From NCBI GenBank assembly GCA_013001595.1, contig JABDMH010000043.1, positions 39,104 to 103,103 of the forward strand: DNA of 64,000 bases, read 5' to 3'. Positions 38,325 through 47,832 of this stretch are shown here, one piece after another; position 1 is the first letter of the stretch; every line of letters starts with the position of its first letter. A program made the position numbers and the translations under genes. Source of the DNA: Saprospiraceae bacterium (GTDB lineage: Bacteria > Bacteroidota > Bacteroidia > Chitinophagales > Saprospiraceae). Under the pieces are notes generated by a model. It saw only the letters and a program-made list of their open reading frames with translations. It made no database searches and had not been told where the DNA came from.

Positions 38325-38942
38325 TCATTCCTTGCCCGCAGCATCTTCCAGCCAGCTGCTCGTGATCTCATTCAACTTCTTCACCTTATACTCAAAATCA
38401 CCACCTAGCTGATCCCGCACATCCTTCAAGCTATCCAGCAGTTGCTGGACATCGTCTGCTTCAGGGAGGGCTTCCGTCAGATATTCGCGCATGCGCTTTG
38501 CCAACGTGGGTGATTTTCCGTTCGTCGAAATGGCAATCTTCATATCTCCCTTCTTCACTATGGACCCTAAGTAGAAATCGCATAGGTCAGGAGTATCCGC
38601 CACATTTATCACCATATTCATATCTCGAGCCAGCTTGCGAATATGTTCATGTAGATTGCGGTCATCGGAGGCGCAAATCACCAGGTCTTTGCCAACAAGG
38701 TCCACATTCTCGAAAGGTTTTGCGATTACTGTAAAACTGCCAAACTGCTTCTCCAGGTCCCAGATCTCGCTTCTCCGTACTTCACTAGCCACCATGGTAA
38801 TCTTTGCCCTTGGACTGCTCTTCAGTAGTGATTCAAGTTTTTCTAAACCGACATTTCCACCACCAACGATCAACGTGTGTAACTGGTGAAGCTTTAGAAA
38901 AATGGGATACAGTTCATTGCCTTTGGGCTCACTATTTATCAT
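38325..38942 (-). CDS. Precorrin-2 dehydrogenase / sirohydrochlorin ferrochelatase (CysG N-domain type)
   Basis: 205-residue stand-alone enzyme of siroheme synthesis (Met8/CysG-N). NAD site VGGGNVGLEKLESLL (about 24-38), active-site region DTPDLCDFYLGSIVKKGD (about 113-130) and STNGKSPTLAKRMREYL (about 134-150). It supplies siroheme for sulfite or nitrite reductase. It ends 20 bp before the sulfatase stop on the same strand, but functional linkage is unclear. Confidence 0.92.
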   Translation of the reverse strand: MINSEPKGNELYPIFLKLHQLHTLIVGGGNVGLEKLESLLKSSPRAKITMVASEVRRSEIWDLEKQFGSFTVIAKPFENVDLVGKDLVICASDDRNLHEHIRKLARDMNMVINVADTPDLCDFYLGSIVKKGDMKIAISTNGKSPTLAKRMREYLTEALPEADDVQQLLDSLKDVRDQLGGDFEYKVKKLNEITSSWLEDAAGKE

Positions 38943-38962
38943 GTGCTACTTTGATTATGAAA

Positions 38963-40423
38963 CTACTGCTCATATATTCCCGTCCTTCCCGTATCGAATG
39001 CGGATGTGAGCGATTCCACTATCTTGGCATTACTTGGGGCGATGTTAGCTCGCTCATATTGTTGAGACACATGGTCATACAGCTCCACTTTGGGTTCTTC
39101 ATCACGATAATATTTGGTCAGTCGATACGAAGGTGTCCGCATACTGATCCCCTTGCGAAAATAGCTGAATGCCAAATTCCGCCAATCTGAATCCTCTCCC
39201 GTAACCATTAATTTTTCAAGGCTACTCCCATTACCCTCATAGGGCATATCCAGATTGCATAGCGACATTATCGTAGGATAGATATCAATGGTACTCATTA
39301 CCTCTTCAATCTGCTGAGGTGCCAGTCCCGGAACTTTCATTATTAGAGCGCTTTTGACAGCGCGTTCGAACACCGTATGTTTACCCCAAACACGGTGGTC
39401 GCCCAAGTGCCATCCATGATCGCCCCAAATTACGATAATGGTATTGTCGGCCAAACCCTTCTTTTCTAGTGCCTGCAAAATTCTTCCCACCTGAGCATCG
39501 GTGTAACTGATGCATGCATAGTAACCATGTCGCAACTTACGTGCATAGTTGTCAGAGAGGTCCTTATCCAAGGTAGCCCGCTCTTCACCCAGCTGATAGT
39601 TATTAAACTCACCATTTTTATTTAAGCTGGCACGATGTACATTCTCTGGAATACCAGGAGTGGGTGTCACTCTTATCGATTTTCTATCGTACAAGTCCCA
39701 ATACTTTTTGGGTGCCGTAAATGGTAGATGTGGTTTGAAAAAACCCACGCCGAGAAAGAACGGCTGTCCTTTGGCAGCTAATTCGTCAATCTTTTCAATC
39801 GCTAGGTCTGCTGTCAGTCCATCCGGATATCCATCGTCCTCTACTGATGCGGATTCGTAGGGCTTCACTTGCTTCTTTCTACTCTGCCGATTGCTGCCAT
39901 CGGCATAGCCAAAGAATGCATTCCAGCCATTGCCCCACTTGCCGGTGTTAAAGAGTCTCTCATCCCAACTGTGTGGCAACTCCCATTGCGTTGATGGCTC
40001 TTCTTCATAACCATACACCAACCCATCCGCTGAATGGCTGATCTTACCAATCCCAACAGTATAATATCCGTTTCTTCTGAGGTGGTGCACGAAGGTCTCT
40101 GGTCGATCCCCTTCCGGTCTGATCGATAGTTCCTTCGCCATGATGTGGTTAGATAGCTCCGCTGCCCTTCTTGGTAGCATTCCCGTCAGCAATCCATATC
40201 GCGAAGCACCACAGGTAGGCACCGTCACATAGTGGTTTTTGAAGATGGTTCCAGTTTCAGCCACGCCATCTATATTAGGAGACTGTACTAGATCATGTCC
40301 GTAACAACCCAGATCTGGTCGAAGGTCGTCGATGCAAATAAAGAGCACATTGGGCTGCTGAGCAGACGATTCAGAGGCCGCAAAGAGCAAGACCAAGGTT
40401 AACCAGTGAAGCAGATCTTTCAT
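38963..40423 (-). CDS. Sulfatase of iduronate-2-sulfatase type
   Basis: Exported sulfatase of about 486 residues. Signal peptide MKDLLHWLTLVLLFAASESS, metal site CIDDLRPDLGCYG, and formylglycine motif Cys71-Gly-Ala-Ser-Arg75, the CxAxR variant typical of iduronate-2-sulfatase-like enzymes. IVIWGDHGWHLGDH (about 321-334) is a further metal/sulfate site of this subgroup. The longest frame starts at 40456, inside the terminator hairpin region; ATG 40423 gives a proper signal peptide. Third sulfatase of the window, with no glycanase next to it. Confidence 0.92.
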   Translation of the reverse strand: MKDLLHWLTLVLLFAASESSAQQPNVLFICIDDLRPDLGCYGHDLVQSPNIDGVAETGTIFKNHYVTVPTCGASRYGLLTGMLPRRAAELSNHIMAKELSIRPEGDRPETFVHHLRRNGYYTVGIGKISHSADGLVYGYEEEPSTQWELPHSWDERLFNTGKWGNGWNAFFGYADGSNRQSRKKQVKPYESASVEDDGYPDGLTADLAIEKIDELAAKGQPFFLGVGFFKPHLPFTAPKKYWDLYDRKSIRVTPTPGIPENVHRASLNKNGEFNNYQLGEERATLDKDLSDNYARKLRHGYYACISYTDAQVGRILQALEKKGLADNTIIVIWGDHGWHLGDHRVWGKHTVFERAVKSALIMKVPGLAPQQIEEVMSTIDIYPTIMSLCNLDMPYEGNGSSLEKLMVTGEDSDWRNLAFSYFRKGISMRTPSYRLTKYYRDEEPKVELYDHVSQQYERANIAPSNAKIVESLTSAFDTGRTGIYEQ

Positions 40424-40470
40424 ACGGATAATTTGCTTAAGCAAATAAAGGTACAATCTTAGCGGAAAGA

Positions 40471-40500
40471 AAAAGGGGAGGCAATAACCTCCCCCCTTTG
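40471..40500 (-). terminator. Rho-independent terminator after htrA
   Basis: GGGGAGG (40475-40481), loop CAATAA, CCTCCCC (40488-40494); read on the minus strand the stem is followed by TTTTTCTTT. It lies 28-57 bases after the htrA stop and separates it from the sulfatase gene. Confidence 0.8.
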
Positions 40501-40527
40501 TCTGCTTTCGACTAATTGAACTCCAAG

Positions 40528-42048
40528 CTACATAGACCTCTTGTCCATGCCAACGGCATAGTAGTGCTTTTCTCCAGTATCTTGATAGATACCTTCCAGC
40601 ATGACGCCACCAGATTTATCATCTAGATATTCGGCTAGTTCATCCACACTGCTGATACGTTTTCCATCAACATGCGTAATAATAAAGCCTTCTTTCATTT
40701 GGGTAGAGCGGCGCAAGGTCCCTGCATAGAGCTCCGTTACTTTTACACCACCATGAATATTCAGCTCATTAGCCAAATCATCATTGATGGTTTCCAAATT
40801 TGCCCCCAAATAGTTGAGCAATTCTTTGTGTTCTCTATTGGCCAACGTGGTGCGACCCTCTGGTGTACTCAACACAACCTCGATCATATTCCTATTACCA
40901 TTTCGATCGACCGACAATGATAACGCATCACCTGGCCGATGTCTCGCCACGATCTCTTGAAGATCCGCAGCAGTCTTAATGGGCTGCTCATCCACTGAAG
41001 TGATAATGTCTCCTGGTTGTACACCAGCTTCACCTGCAGCACTATTTGCAAGTAGACTATCCACATATACTCCTTGATTTACATCCAAATCCTTTTCCTT
41101 GGCAAAATTTCCATCGATAGACCTGATCATAATACCCAGGACGCCTCTTTGCACGGCGCCGAAATTGATCAGATCTTCAACCACCTTTTGCACAATATTG
41201 CTGGGTACTGCAAATCCATAACCGCTATATGCACCCGTTGGGCTGGCAATGGCTGTATTAATCCCAATTAGGTCTCCCCTAACATTGACCAACGCACCAC
41301 CACTATTACCCGGATTAATGGCTGCGTCTGTCTGAATGAAGCTTTCCACAGCGAACCTGGATCGATTGATGTTAATATTTCTTCCCTTTGCACTGACAAT
41401 TCCCGCAGTCACCGTTGAGTTTAAACTAAATGGATTGCCAACAGCCAGCACCCATTCTCCAACCTGTACATCATCTGAATTAATGAATGCCAGACTAGGG
41501 AGCTCTGATGCTCTTACCTGAAGTAGTGCTATATCCGTGGTCGGATCAGTCCCAACTACAGTTGCTTTATAAGTGCGATTATCATGCAGGGTGACTTCCA
41601 CATCGTCGGCATTGTCAATTACGTGATTATTCGTCACCACATAACCATCTCTACTGATGATCACACCCGATCCTGTGCCTATACGGGGTTGTGGTTGCAT
41701 GGGGGATTGATTGTCCCAAGGTTCTGAAAATCGATCACCAAAAAAATCTCGAAATGGATCCGGCAATCGTCTATATTGGAAAGGCTGCTCACCACTACGC
41801 TGACTGGCCGACTGGGTTGATTTCACATGTACCACCGCATCTATTACTTTCCTGGCTGTTTCCGTAAAGTCAAGGGGTGCCAAATTTCGTTCTTCACCAT
41901 CAGAATAGGTGACTTCTTTCGTAAGTGGTTTAGAAACGTGCTCAATCTGCACCTTACGCGGCACCTCTAACAAGTAGCTAAATCCCACCACAGTCATGAG
42001 GCTAATGGCAAAAGCAATGAGCGCAGTATATAGATATGTCCTCTTCAT
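40528..42048 (-). CDS. htrA: Periplasmic serine protease Do/HtrA with two PDZ domains
   Basis: Membrane-anchored or periplasmic protease of envelope quality control, 506 residues. An N-terminal membrane helix (about 8-28) precedes the trypsin-like domain with the full triad His142 (TNNHVID), Asp172 (TTDIALL) and Ser249 (NPGNSGGAL). Two PDZ domains follow (about 290-385, LGIMIRSID..VQPGDIITSVDEQPI; and about 405-500). Length and order are normal for the Do family. Neighbour Hsp20, transcribed in the same direction upstream but split off by a terminator, suggests a stress locus. Confidence 0.95.
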   Translation of the reverse strand: MKRTYLYTALIAFAISLMTVVGFSYLLEVPRKVQIEHVSKPLTKEVTYSDGEERNLAPLDFTETARKVIDAVVHVKSTQSASQRSGEQPFQYRRLPDPFRDFFGDRFSEPWDNQSPMQPQPRIGTGSGVIISRDGYVVTNNHVIDNADDVEVTLHDNRTYKATVVGTDPTTDIALLQVRASELPSLAFINSDDVQVGEWVLAVGNPFSLNSTVTAGIVSAKGRNININRSRFAVESFIQTDAAINPGNSGGALVNVRGDLIGINTAIASPTGAYSGYGFAVPSNIVQKVVEDLINFGAVQRGVLGIMIRSIDGNFAKEKDLDVNQGVYVDSLLANSAAGEAGVQPGDIITSVDEQPIKTAADLQEIVARHRPGDALSLSVDRNGNRNMIEVVLSTPEGRTTLANREHKELLNYLGANLETINDDLANELNIHGGVKVTELYAGTLRRSTQMKEGFIITHVDGKRISSVDELAEYLDDKSGGVMLEGIYQDTGEKHYYAVGMDKRSM

Positions 42049-42106
42049 CTCTTTTTATTTTTTAAGTATGATGACATCCACCTGTAAGGATGAACCAAAC
42101 AAGAGA

Positions 42107-42130
42107 GAGGCATCAACGAAATGATGCCTC
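42107..42130 (-). terminator. Hairpin terminator after hsp20
   Basis: Perfect 9-bp stem GAGGCATCA (42107-42115) / TGATGCCTC (42122-42130) with a 6-base loop; on the minus strand it is followed by TCTCTTGTTT. It sits 23-46 bases behind the hsp20 stop, before htrA. Confidence 0.75.
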
Positions 42131-42152
42131 GTAATAACTTGTCAAAAAAATG

Positions 42153-42605
42153 CTAAGAAATCTTGATTGTCCTTGCAGGTTTTTTCTTAGCATGATCCTT
42201 TTTAGGAAGATCGATGACTAAAATACCATCCTTGTACTTCGCTGAGATTTTTTCAGCATTCACTGTTTCGGGCAGTGTAAATGTCCGGCGAAATGAGCTG
42301 TAGCTAAACTCTCGTCTGGTAAATCTCTCCTCCTCCGAATTCCGCTCATCATGCTGCCGTTCACTAGAAATCGTCAGTAGGTTATTATCTAGGTTGATGT
42401 CAAAATCACCTTTCTGCATGCCGGGAGCAGCTACTTCAACTTCGTAGTTGTCAGCAGTTTCCCTGATATTTACTGCAGGCATACTTACACCCGTAAAGTC
42501 ATTAAATACGGATCCAGGCATGTCTTTACCAAACCAATCTTCAATCCAGCTAGACAAAGCAGGCATGGTCCTTGATCCATTATTAAATTTCACTAAAGAT
42601 GTCAT
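42153..42605 (-). CDS. Hsp20/alpha-crystallin family small heat-shock protein
   Basis: 150-residue cytosolic holdase chaperone. The alpha-crystallin domain spans about residues 45-140 with YEVEVAAPGMQKGDFDI, the GILVIDLP box near residue 130 and the C-terminal I-x-I motif IKIS. Starts at ATG 42605. A promoter-proximal perfect inverted repeat (42648-42668) lies 43 bases upstream and could be the heat-shock or repressor site. Terminated by a strong hairpin before htrA. Confidence 0.95.
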   Translation of the reverse strand: MTSLVKFNNGSRTMPALSSWIEDWFGKDMPGSVFNDFTGVSMPAVNIRETADNYEVEVAAPGMQKGDFDINLDNNLLTISSERQHDERNSEEERFTRREFSYSSFRRTFTLPETVNAEKISAKYKDGILVIDLPKKDHAKKKPARTIKIS

Positions 42606-42647
42606 AACTAAAACTGTTTTATGGTTAATAAATAGATTTATTTCCGT

Positions 42648-42668
42648 TTGTAGATTACTGATCTACAA
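42648..42668. promoter_or_regulatory. Perfect 8-bp inverted repeat upstream of hsp20
   Basis: TTGTAGAT-TACTG-ATCTACAA, 8-bp arms and a 5-bp centre, between the divergent hsp20 and Gfo/Idh/MocA genes and nearer hsp20. Possible operator of a dimeric repressor; it does not match the CIRCE sequence. Confidence 0.45.
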
Positions 42669-42845
42669 CCTACTAACGTCAAATCTTGTGCCATTGCCAA
42701 TTTTATGACAAAGTGACAGTGTGGTAATGCCATACAACTTAAACAGGTGAAAAAAAGACAGAAATTGGCGAATCTACATTGACAAATTTTCAGATCATAA
42801 GGCACATATGTTTATCTTGAGATCGCTAAATAAAATGTCGAAATA

Positions 42846-43922
42846 ATGAATACACCGTTGCGCGTACTTGTAGTAGGATGTGGTCACATGGGAATATCTC
42901 ATGCCCGTGCATATCATAAAATTCCAGACTTTGAAATCGTTGGGCTCGTGAGTAGAGGTCCAAAGAGCAGGGAAAAGCTTTCTGAAGAATTGGGTGGAAT
43001 GGCGACTTTTGGAGACTTCAAAGAAGCTTTGGAAACCACCAATCCGGATGTAGTATCTATAAATACTTACCCAGAAACCCATGCACCTTATGCCATGATG
43101 AGCCTGGAGGCGGGGGCACATGTATTTATTGAAAAACCATTGGCCATGACGGTCGAACAAGCGCAGGAAGCAGTAACCTTAGCCCAAGGTAAGAATCTCA
43201 AAATGGTGGTAGGCTATATATTGAGGGTACATCCTGCCTGGACCAAATTTATTGAATTAGCCAAGAATCTAGGTAAGCCACTGGTGATGCGTATGAATCT
43301 TAATCAACAGAGCGAAGGAGAGATGTGGACTTTTCACAAAGCACTAATGGACTCCATGTCTCCGATCGTAGATTGCGGTGTGCATTATGTGGATGTTATG
43401 TGCTTGATGACTGGTGCTAAGCCGATACGTGTAAGTGCAATCGGTGCTCGATTGAGCGACGAGCTAATTCCAGGGATGTATAATTATGGCCAGTTGCAAG
43501 TCACTTTTGATGACGGTTCTGTAGGATGGTATGAAGCAGGGTGGGGACCAATGATGAGCGAAACCGCTTTTTTTGTGAAGGATGTGATAGGACCAAAGGG
43601 TTCAGTAAGTATAAAGGATGCAGAAGGAGGAGAGCGTTCAGATGATTCGCAAGATATTGAAGGACATACTAAGACAGGAGGCATTCTATTGCATCATAGT
43701 GCCTTGAATGCAGAAGGAAACTTTGCCAGTAAAGATGATTTTATCGTTACCTCCGATGAGCCCGATCATGACGAATTATGCCATCTAGAACAAGAGTTTT
43801 TATTGGACGCCATCAAGCATGACAAAGACCTCAGTGATCACCTCAACGATGCGGTCAATAGTCTACGCATCGTACTGGCTGCTGATGAATCATTTAAGAC
43901 TGGAAAAACCGTGGAGTTGTAA
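42846..43922 (+). CDS. Gfo/Idh/MocA family oxidoreductase
   Basis: NAD(P)-dependent sugar or inositol dehydrogenase-like protein of 358 residues. Rossmann motif VVGCGHMGISHARAY (8-22), EKPLAMT (about 98-104) with the catalytic-type lysine, and a C-terminal domain with DCGVHYVDVM holding the usual histidine. It is only distantly similar to the apsD candidate at 10871-11893, so a separate function is expected. No operon partner; substrate unknown. Confidence 0.9.
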   Translation: MNTPLRVLVVGCGHMGISHARAYHKIPDFEIVGLVSRGPKSREKLSEELGGMATFGDFKEALETTNPDVVSINTYPETHAPYAMMSLEAGAHVFIEKPLAMTVEQAQEAVTLAQGKNLKMVVGYILRVHPAWTKFIELAKNLGKPLVMRMNLNQQSEGEMWTFHKALMDSMSPIVDCGVHYVDVMCLMTGAKPIRVSAIGARLSDELIPGMYNYGQLQVTFDDGSVGWYEAGWGPMMSETAFFVKDVIGPKGSVSIKDAEGGERSDDSQDIEGHTKTGGILLHHSALNAEGNFASKDDFIVTSDEPDHDELCHLEQEFLLDAIKHDKDLSDHLNDAVNSLRIVLAADESFKTGKTVEL

Positions 43923-44061
43923 GTTGAAATCAAAGGGTTACTAGTCAAGGTTGCAGTCTTTCAGCCTTTTGTGTCGAGTCGGCAGTCCAAAAATAATTGG
44001 CCCAAGTAGTTTGTCCAGCCTATTTCTGTTCTAGTTCTAATTCACCAGCATAGCTCCGACG

Positions 44062-45420
44062 CTATACGAAACCTAGCTTTCCAAAACTTCTGGTAGATTT
44101 CTTCAGATACCAAATACTGATGATGGCAGCTGCTACATCAGCGATCGGAAAGGAAATCCAGACTCCATTTAATCCAAAGAATAGTGGCAAGATGAGAATC
44201 AGCGGAATAAGAAATATCCCTTGTTTAGTCAGCGCTAAAAAAAGTGCCGGCATCGCCTTGCCAATGGCTTGTAAATAAGCCGATCCGATCAGTTGCATCG
44301 CTATCAATGGTGTGGCAATAAATACAATTCTGAGTGTGCCGGGCGTTTCAACAAGCAGTTGTTCTTCAAGGGTAAATAATTTAACAAACGAAGGTGCAAA
44401 AATCATGATGATCAAGAACAAACCCAAAGAGATCGCTGTGCCATATCTGACAGCTGATTCAATCACCTTTAGTACACGACCCCAGAGTTTAGCACCATAA
44501 TTATATCCGGCGATTGGAACGAAACCTTGGGTTATTCCTAGCACTGGAAAGTTAGCAAAAGACATCACCCGGTTGATGATACCCCACATCGAAATGCTAA
44601 GTTCACCACCATAGCGAAATAGCGTATTATTTAGCACGATATATAAGACGCTGATGGTGCCTTGCCGGGCCAAGGTGACTGCACCAATAGCTGAAATCTC
44701 ACTAACCACGGCCTTTTTCAGCATCAGATCTTGCCTCGAAATCTTCATTTCAGACTTTCCAAAAAGGAAGTAATGGAAGGTATAAAAGGCACTAGCCATG
44801 TAACCTAGCGTGGTTGCCCAAGCTGCACCTTTCATCCCCCAATCTAACCAAACAATCAGGATCGGGTCAAGGATGAGGTTGGCAACCGCCGGAACGACCA
44901 GTGTGTACATGCCCACTTTGGGAAATCCCTCTGCGCGGATCACATTATTGGACATCATGGCCCAAGCCAAGAAGGGAATGCCGATCAATGTAATAAGAAA
45001 ATAGGTTCTGGCAGGCGCTAGGATGTCCCCTCTACCCCCAAAGAGCTTAAGTATATCATCTGCGAAATAGGCCCCCAAACTGGAAAAGACGATACCCAGG
45101 ATCACCGTCATCACCATTTGGTTTCCGAAAACCTGGTAAGCTGAGGATCGATCACCTCTTCCGAGTGCACGCGAAATCATCGAAGCCCCACCAACGCCAA
45201 TTGACATGCCCAAGGCACCTATGAGAAAAGTGATGGGCATCACGACGGTGATGGCTGCAATACCCATGGAACCTACCCAGCGGCCAACAAAAATCGTATC
45301 TACGATGCCGTAGATCGACATCACAAGTATTCCTATGGAGGCAGGCACCGATTGCTGACGCAATAAGGTACCTATGGGAGCTGTGCCAAAATTAGCTGAT
45401 TGGGACATATGGTTTAGCAA
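44062..45420 (-). CDS. MATE family multidrug/cation antiporter
   Basis: Inner-membrane exporter of 452 residues with 12 membrane helices in two similar halves. Recognised by MSIYGIVDTIFVGRWVGSMGIAA near the N-terminus and the matching second-half SMWGIINRVMSFANFPVLG stretch. Drives Na+ or H+ coupled efflux of cationic compounds. Start may be the second Met (MSQSANFG, 45408). Stands alone between a Gfo/Idh/MocA gene on the other strand and the GH67 gene. Confidence 0.93.
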   Translation of the reverse strand: MLNHMSQSANFGTAPIGTLLRQQSVPASIGILVMSIYGIVDTIFVGRWVGSMGIAAITVVMPITFLIGALGMSIGVGGASMISRALGRGDRSSAYQVFGNQMVMTVILGIVFSSLGAYFADDILKLFGGRGDILAPARTYFLITLIGIPFLAWAMMSNNVIRAEGFPKVGMYTLVVPAVANLILDPILIVWLDWGMKGAAWATTLGYMASAFYTFHYFLFGKSEMKISRQDLMLKKAVVSEISAIGAVTLARQGTISVLYIVLNNTLFRYGGELSISMWGIINRVMSFANFPVLGITQGFVPIAGYNYGAKLWGRVLKVIESAVRYGTAISLGLFLIIMIFAPSFVKLFTLEEQLLVETPGTLRIVFIATPLIAMQLIGSAYLQAIGKAMPALFLALTKQGIFLIPLILILPLFFGLNGVWISFPIADVAAAIISIWYLKKSTRSFGKLGFV

Positions 45421-45621
45421 GACAAATTTTACACCAGATTGTATAGATGGCAGGTATTATATGTAAATGCTCGAACCTTATTTAACCCGGCCAATACATA
45501 AAACTGATCCTCATCCCGAAAGATTGCCGCATGGTCGAATGCTTTTGGATTGCAAATCGACCAATTACCATTTTCCCTACACTTAGGGCACTCCTTGGCA
45601 AACCCCTACAATACCCGAAGC

Positions 45622-47616
45622 TTATTCATTGCCTGCTTCCATGTCTGTCGAGGATGGCAATCGATCTGACCATTCCTCTACATTGAAAAGAGCTTCGTCA
45701 ATCTGCTGCTGGAAAAGATATGCCACCTTGGTGAACCGATTCTCGTCAATGAAATGCTCCAGGTAACGCCATTTCTCAAGCATGCGCTCCAATTGATTTA
45801 CTCCCCTCTGCTTAGCCTCAAGAACCGCCGCTCCCCAGGTTAAGCCCGAAGACAACGGATGATGCCAAGGTACATGATGAAACCAATGCAAGAGCTCTAT
45901 TGGACATGACTTTATGTCTTTGGACACTTTTGCTTGCACTGCTGGATATAGCGAAACGAAATTGTATTGTACCGCATCAAATCCTAAGCCGACGCTGTCA
46001 GATGGAAATTCAGTTGGTTCATTCAATGATCTGATATAAGCATAGGTTAATGAATTAGTGGCTGCGAGTGACCTTTGCGCCCAACTCACATCTCGGACAG
46101 CTTGATAACTTGAATCTAGTATTTGATCCACTACGTCATAGACTTCTTCCTGTTGAGGCCAGGTCATTTTGACCCACTCCTTTCGCAAGATGGCTTCATC
46201 AATACGCGCTCCCCATAACATGCGACCATATATATACCAATTGGCCTGTCCCAATGGATGTCCAGTCCAATTTGATTCCATCCCCATATTGGCTATGCCC
46301 ACCATTCCTGGCAATTTCTCAGAGTCAACCAGTTGCTGATCCAAAAACTTCTTCAAGACCGTACCTATATAGAAGAACTGATTGGGACCTATCCGGTCAT
46401 CTAACTGAAACTCGGGTACGACCTTGATGCTGTTAACCGCATCTATGATGGGATTGATCGGTGACAGAAAACCATGAGGTCCTAAGCCGATGGGTACCTG
46501 TATTAAAGCCCCCCGCTTGATCTTCCTCAAAAATTCCATAGCCTCCTTACCAGCATCTACAGACAGCTCTCCGCCGGGATTTTGCAGGCGAACCAATACC
46601 TTTCCGCCAAAGGACCGAACTACTTTCGTGCATTGATGGATCAGCTTTACTAAGGTTGAAGATGACGATGCCGCCATGCCATCATCCACTACCAATTGCA
46701 CTCCACCAAAATTTGGAATAAGATGATACAGCTGCTGCATCAAAGAATCAATTGCGAACGGCATACTTTGATCACCCATCCATTCTTCCAGTCTTCCGGC
46801 AATAAAAATACGAATGCCGTAGGGACGAAAGGCATCAGCCAACGCCGTAATACGAGGCAAATAGTCAACTCCCAAGATGGCCAGTCCCTGCTCCGGATAA
46901 TTCAGCATCACGGCATTGATGCCTATGGAAGCATTTGCCCGGGCATAATCTCTAATGCGCTTATCCACCAGTGCCGGAAGGAGCTGCCAATCCCAAAGTG
47001 ATGGCCCACCCCTACCTGCAACAACTGATCTGTCCAATAAATCCCAATGGTGGATCATACGCAATGATCTCGATGGACTGCTGCGAATGTTCAAATTCCT
47101 TATATCTTGGCCAGTTTGCAATAGTCGCAAAAAATGAAACGTACCATATAACACACCAACATCTTGTACACCTGATATGATGGTCAGCCTTTTACCATGT
47201 ACACTTTTTGTGAGTATAATAAAACCTTCGTCTTCCATCCCTTGCATTTCATTTGGGGCCAGGAGCATAGCTAACGAACCAGTAGGTCCATGCCTCCCAA
47301 CCACTAGACTACGATCTTGCATGTCAATCTCTTCAGTAAAAGTCATGGATAGCATGCCCTCCAATCCCAGTCGCAACTCTTTGGCCACTCCTTTCATGGT
47401 TGCACTCTTTCCGTCTATTATGACGTGCTGCAATTGATTGCGATAATTGGCCATCAATTCAGAATCAAGCGCATCATATCGCAACCATAAGCGCGACCCA
47501 TCTTCTGCATTCATCTGGAGGGAAAGAAGGCCCATGAGCAGGCATACAGAGACCGATGAGGCTGAGATCCGGCAAGGTGTGGCAAGGATTTTCACAATCA
47601 AAGCTGCTGAATTCAC
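45622..47616 (-). CDS. Secreted alpha-glucuronidase (GH67)
   Basis: Removes (4-O-methyl-)glucuronic acid from the non-reducing end of xylo-oligosaccharides. 664 residues with an N-terminal export signal; GTG at 47616 is the longest start, and GTG 47595 (V-K-I-L) would give a neater signal. Landmarks of GH67 are SLWDWQLLP, YARANASIGINAVMLNYPE, ESNWTGHPLGQANWYIYGR and LHWFHHVPWHHPLSSG. The first 150 residues form the beta domain of the family. No xylanase or xylose genes are beside it. Indicates growth on plant glucuronoxylan. Confidence 0.93.
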   Translation of the reverse strand: MNSAALIVKILATPCRISASSVSVCLLMGLLSLQMNAEDGSRLWLRYDALDSELMANYRNQLQHVIIDGKSATMKGVAKELRLGLEGMLSMTFTEEIDMQDRSLVVGRHGPTGSLAMLLAPNEMQGMEDEGFIILTKSVHGKRLTIISGVQDVGVLYGTFHFLRLLQTGQDIRNLNIRSSPSRSLRMIHHWDLLDRSVVAGRGGPSLWDWQLLPALVDKRIRDYARANASIGINAVMLNYPEQGLAILGVDYLPRITALADAFRPYGIRIFIAGRLEEWMGDQSMPFAIDSLMQQLYHLIPNFGGVQLVVDDGMAASSSSTLVKLIHQCTKVVRSFGGKVLVRLQNPGGELSVDAGKEAMEFLRKIKRGALIQVPIGLGPHGFLSPINPIIDAVNSIKVVPEFQLDDRIGPNQFFYIGTVLKKFLDQQLVDSEKLPGMVGIANMGMESNWTGHPLGQANWYIYGRMLWGARIDEAILRKEWVKMTWPQQEEVYDVVDQILDSSYQAVRDVSWAQRSLAATNSLTYAYIRSLNEPTEFPSDSVGLGFDAVQYNFVSLYPAVQAKVSKDIKSCPIELLHWFHHVPWHHPLSSGLTWGAAVLEAKQRGVNQLERMLEKWRYLEHFIDENRFTKVAYLFQQQIDEALFNVEEWSDRLPSSTDMEAGNE

Positions 47617-47832
47617 GAAAGTATAAACAATTACTGACGAAGCTGACGTTTGTCAGCACCGTGTACTGAACGAAACTTAGGCTTGTCAGCAACAGTAATG
47701 GATGTGGCCTTTGGGTTCGATTAAATGTAACCAGGAAAAGGTAATCCTAGCTGACGAGGCTTATGCCTGTCAGGAACAGCAGTAGAAGTGCCCTTAGTCT
47801 AGCCTAAAAACTAACACAAAAACGTAATCTAA

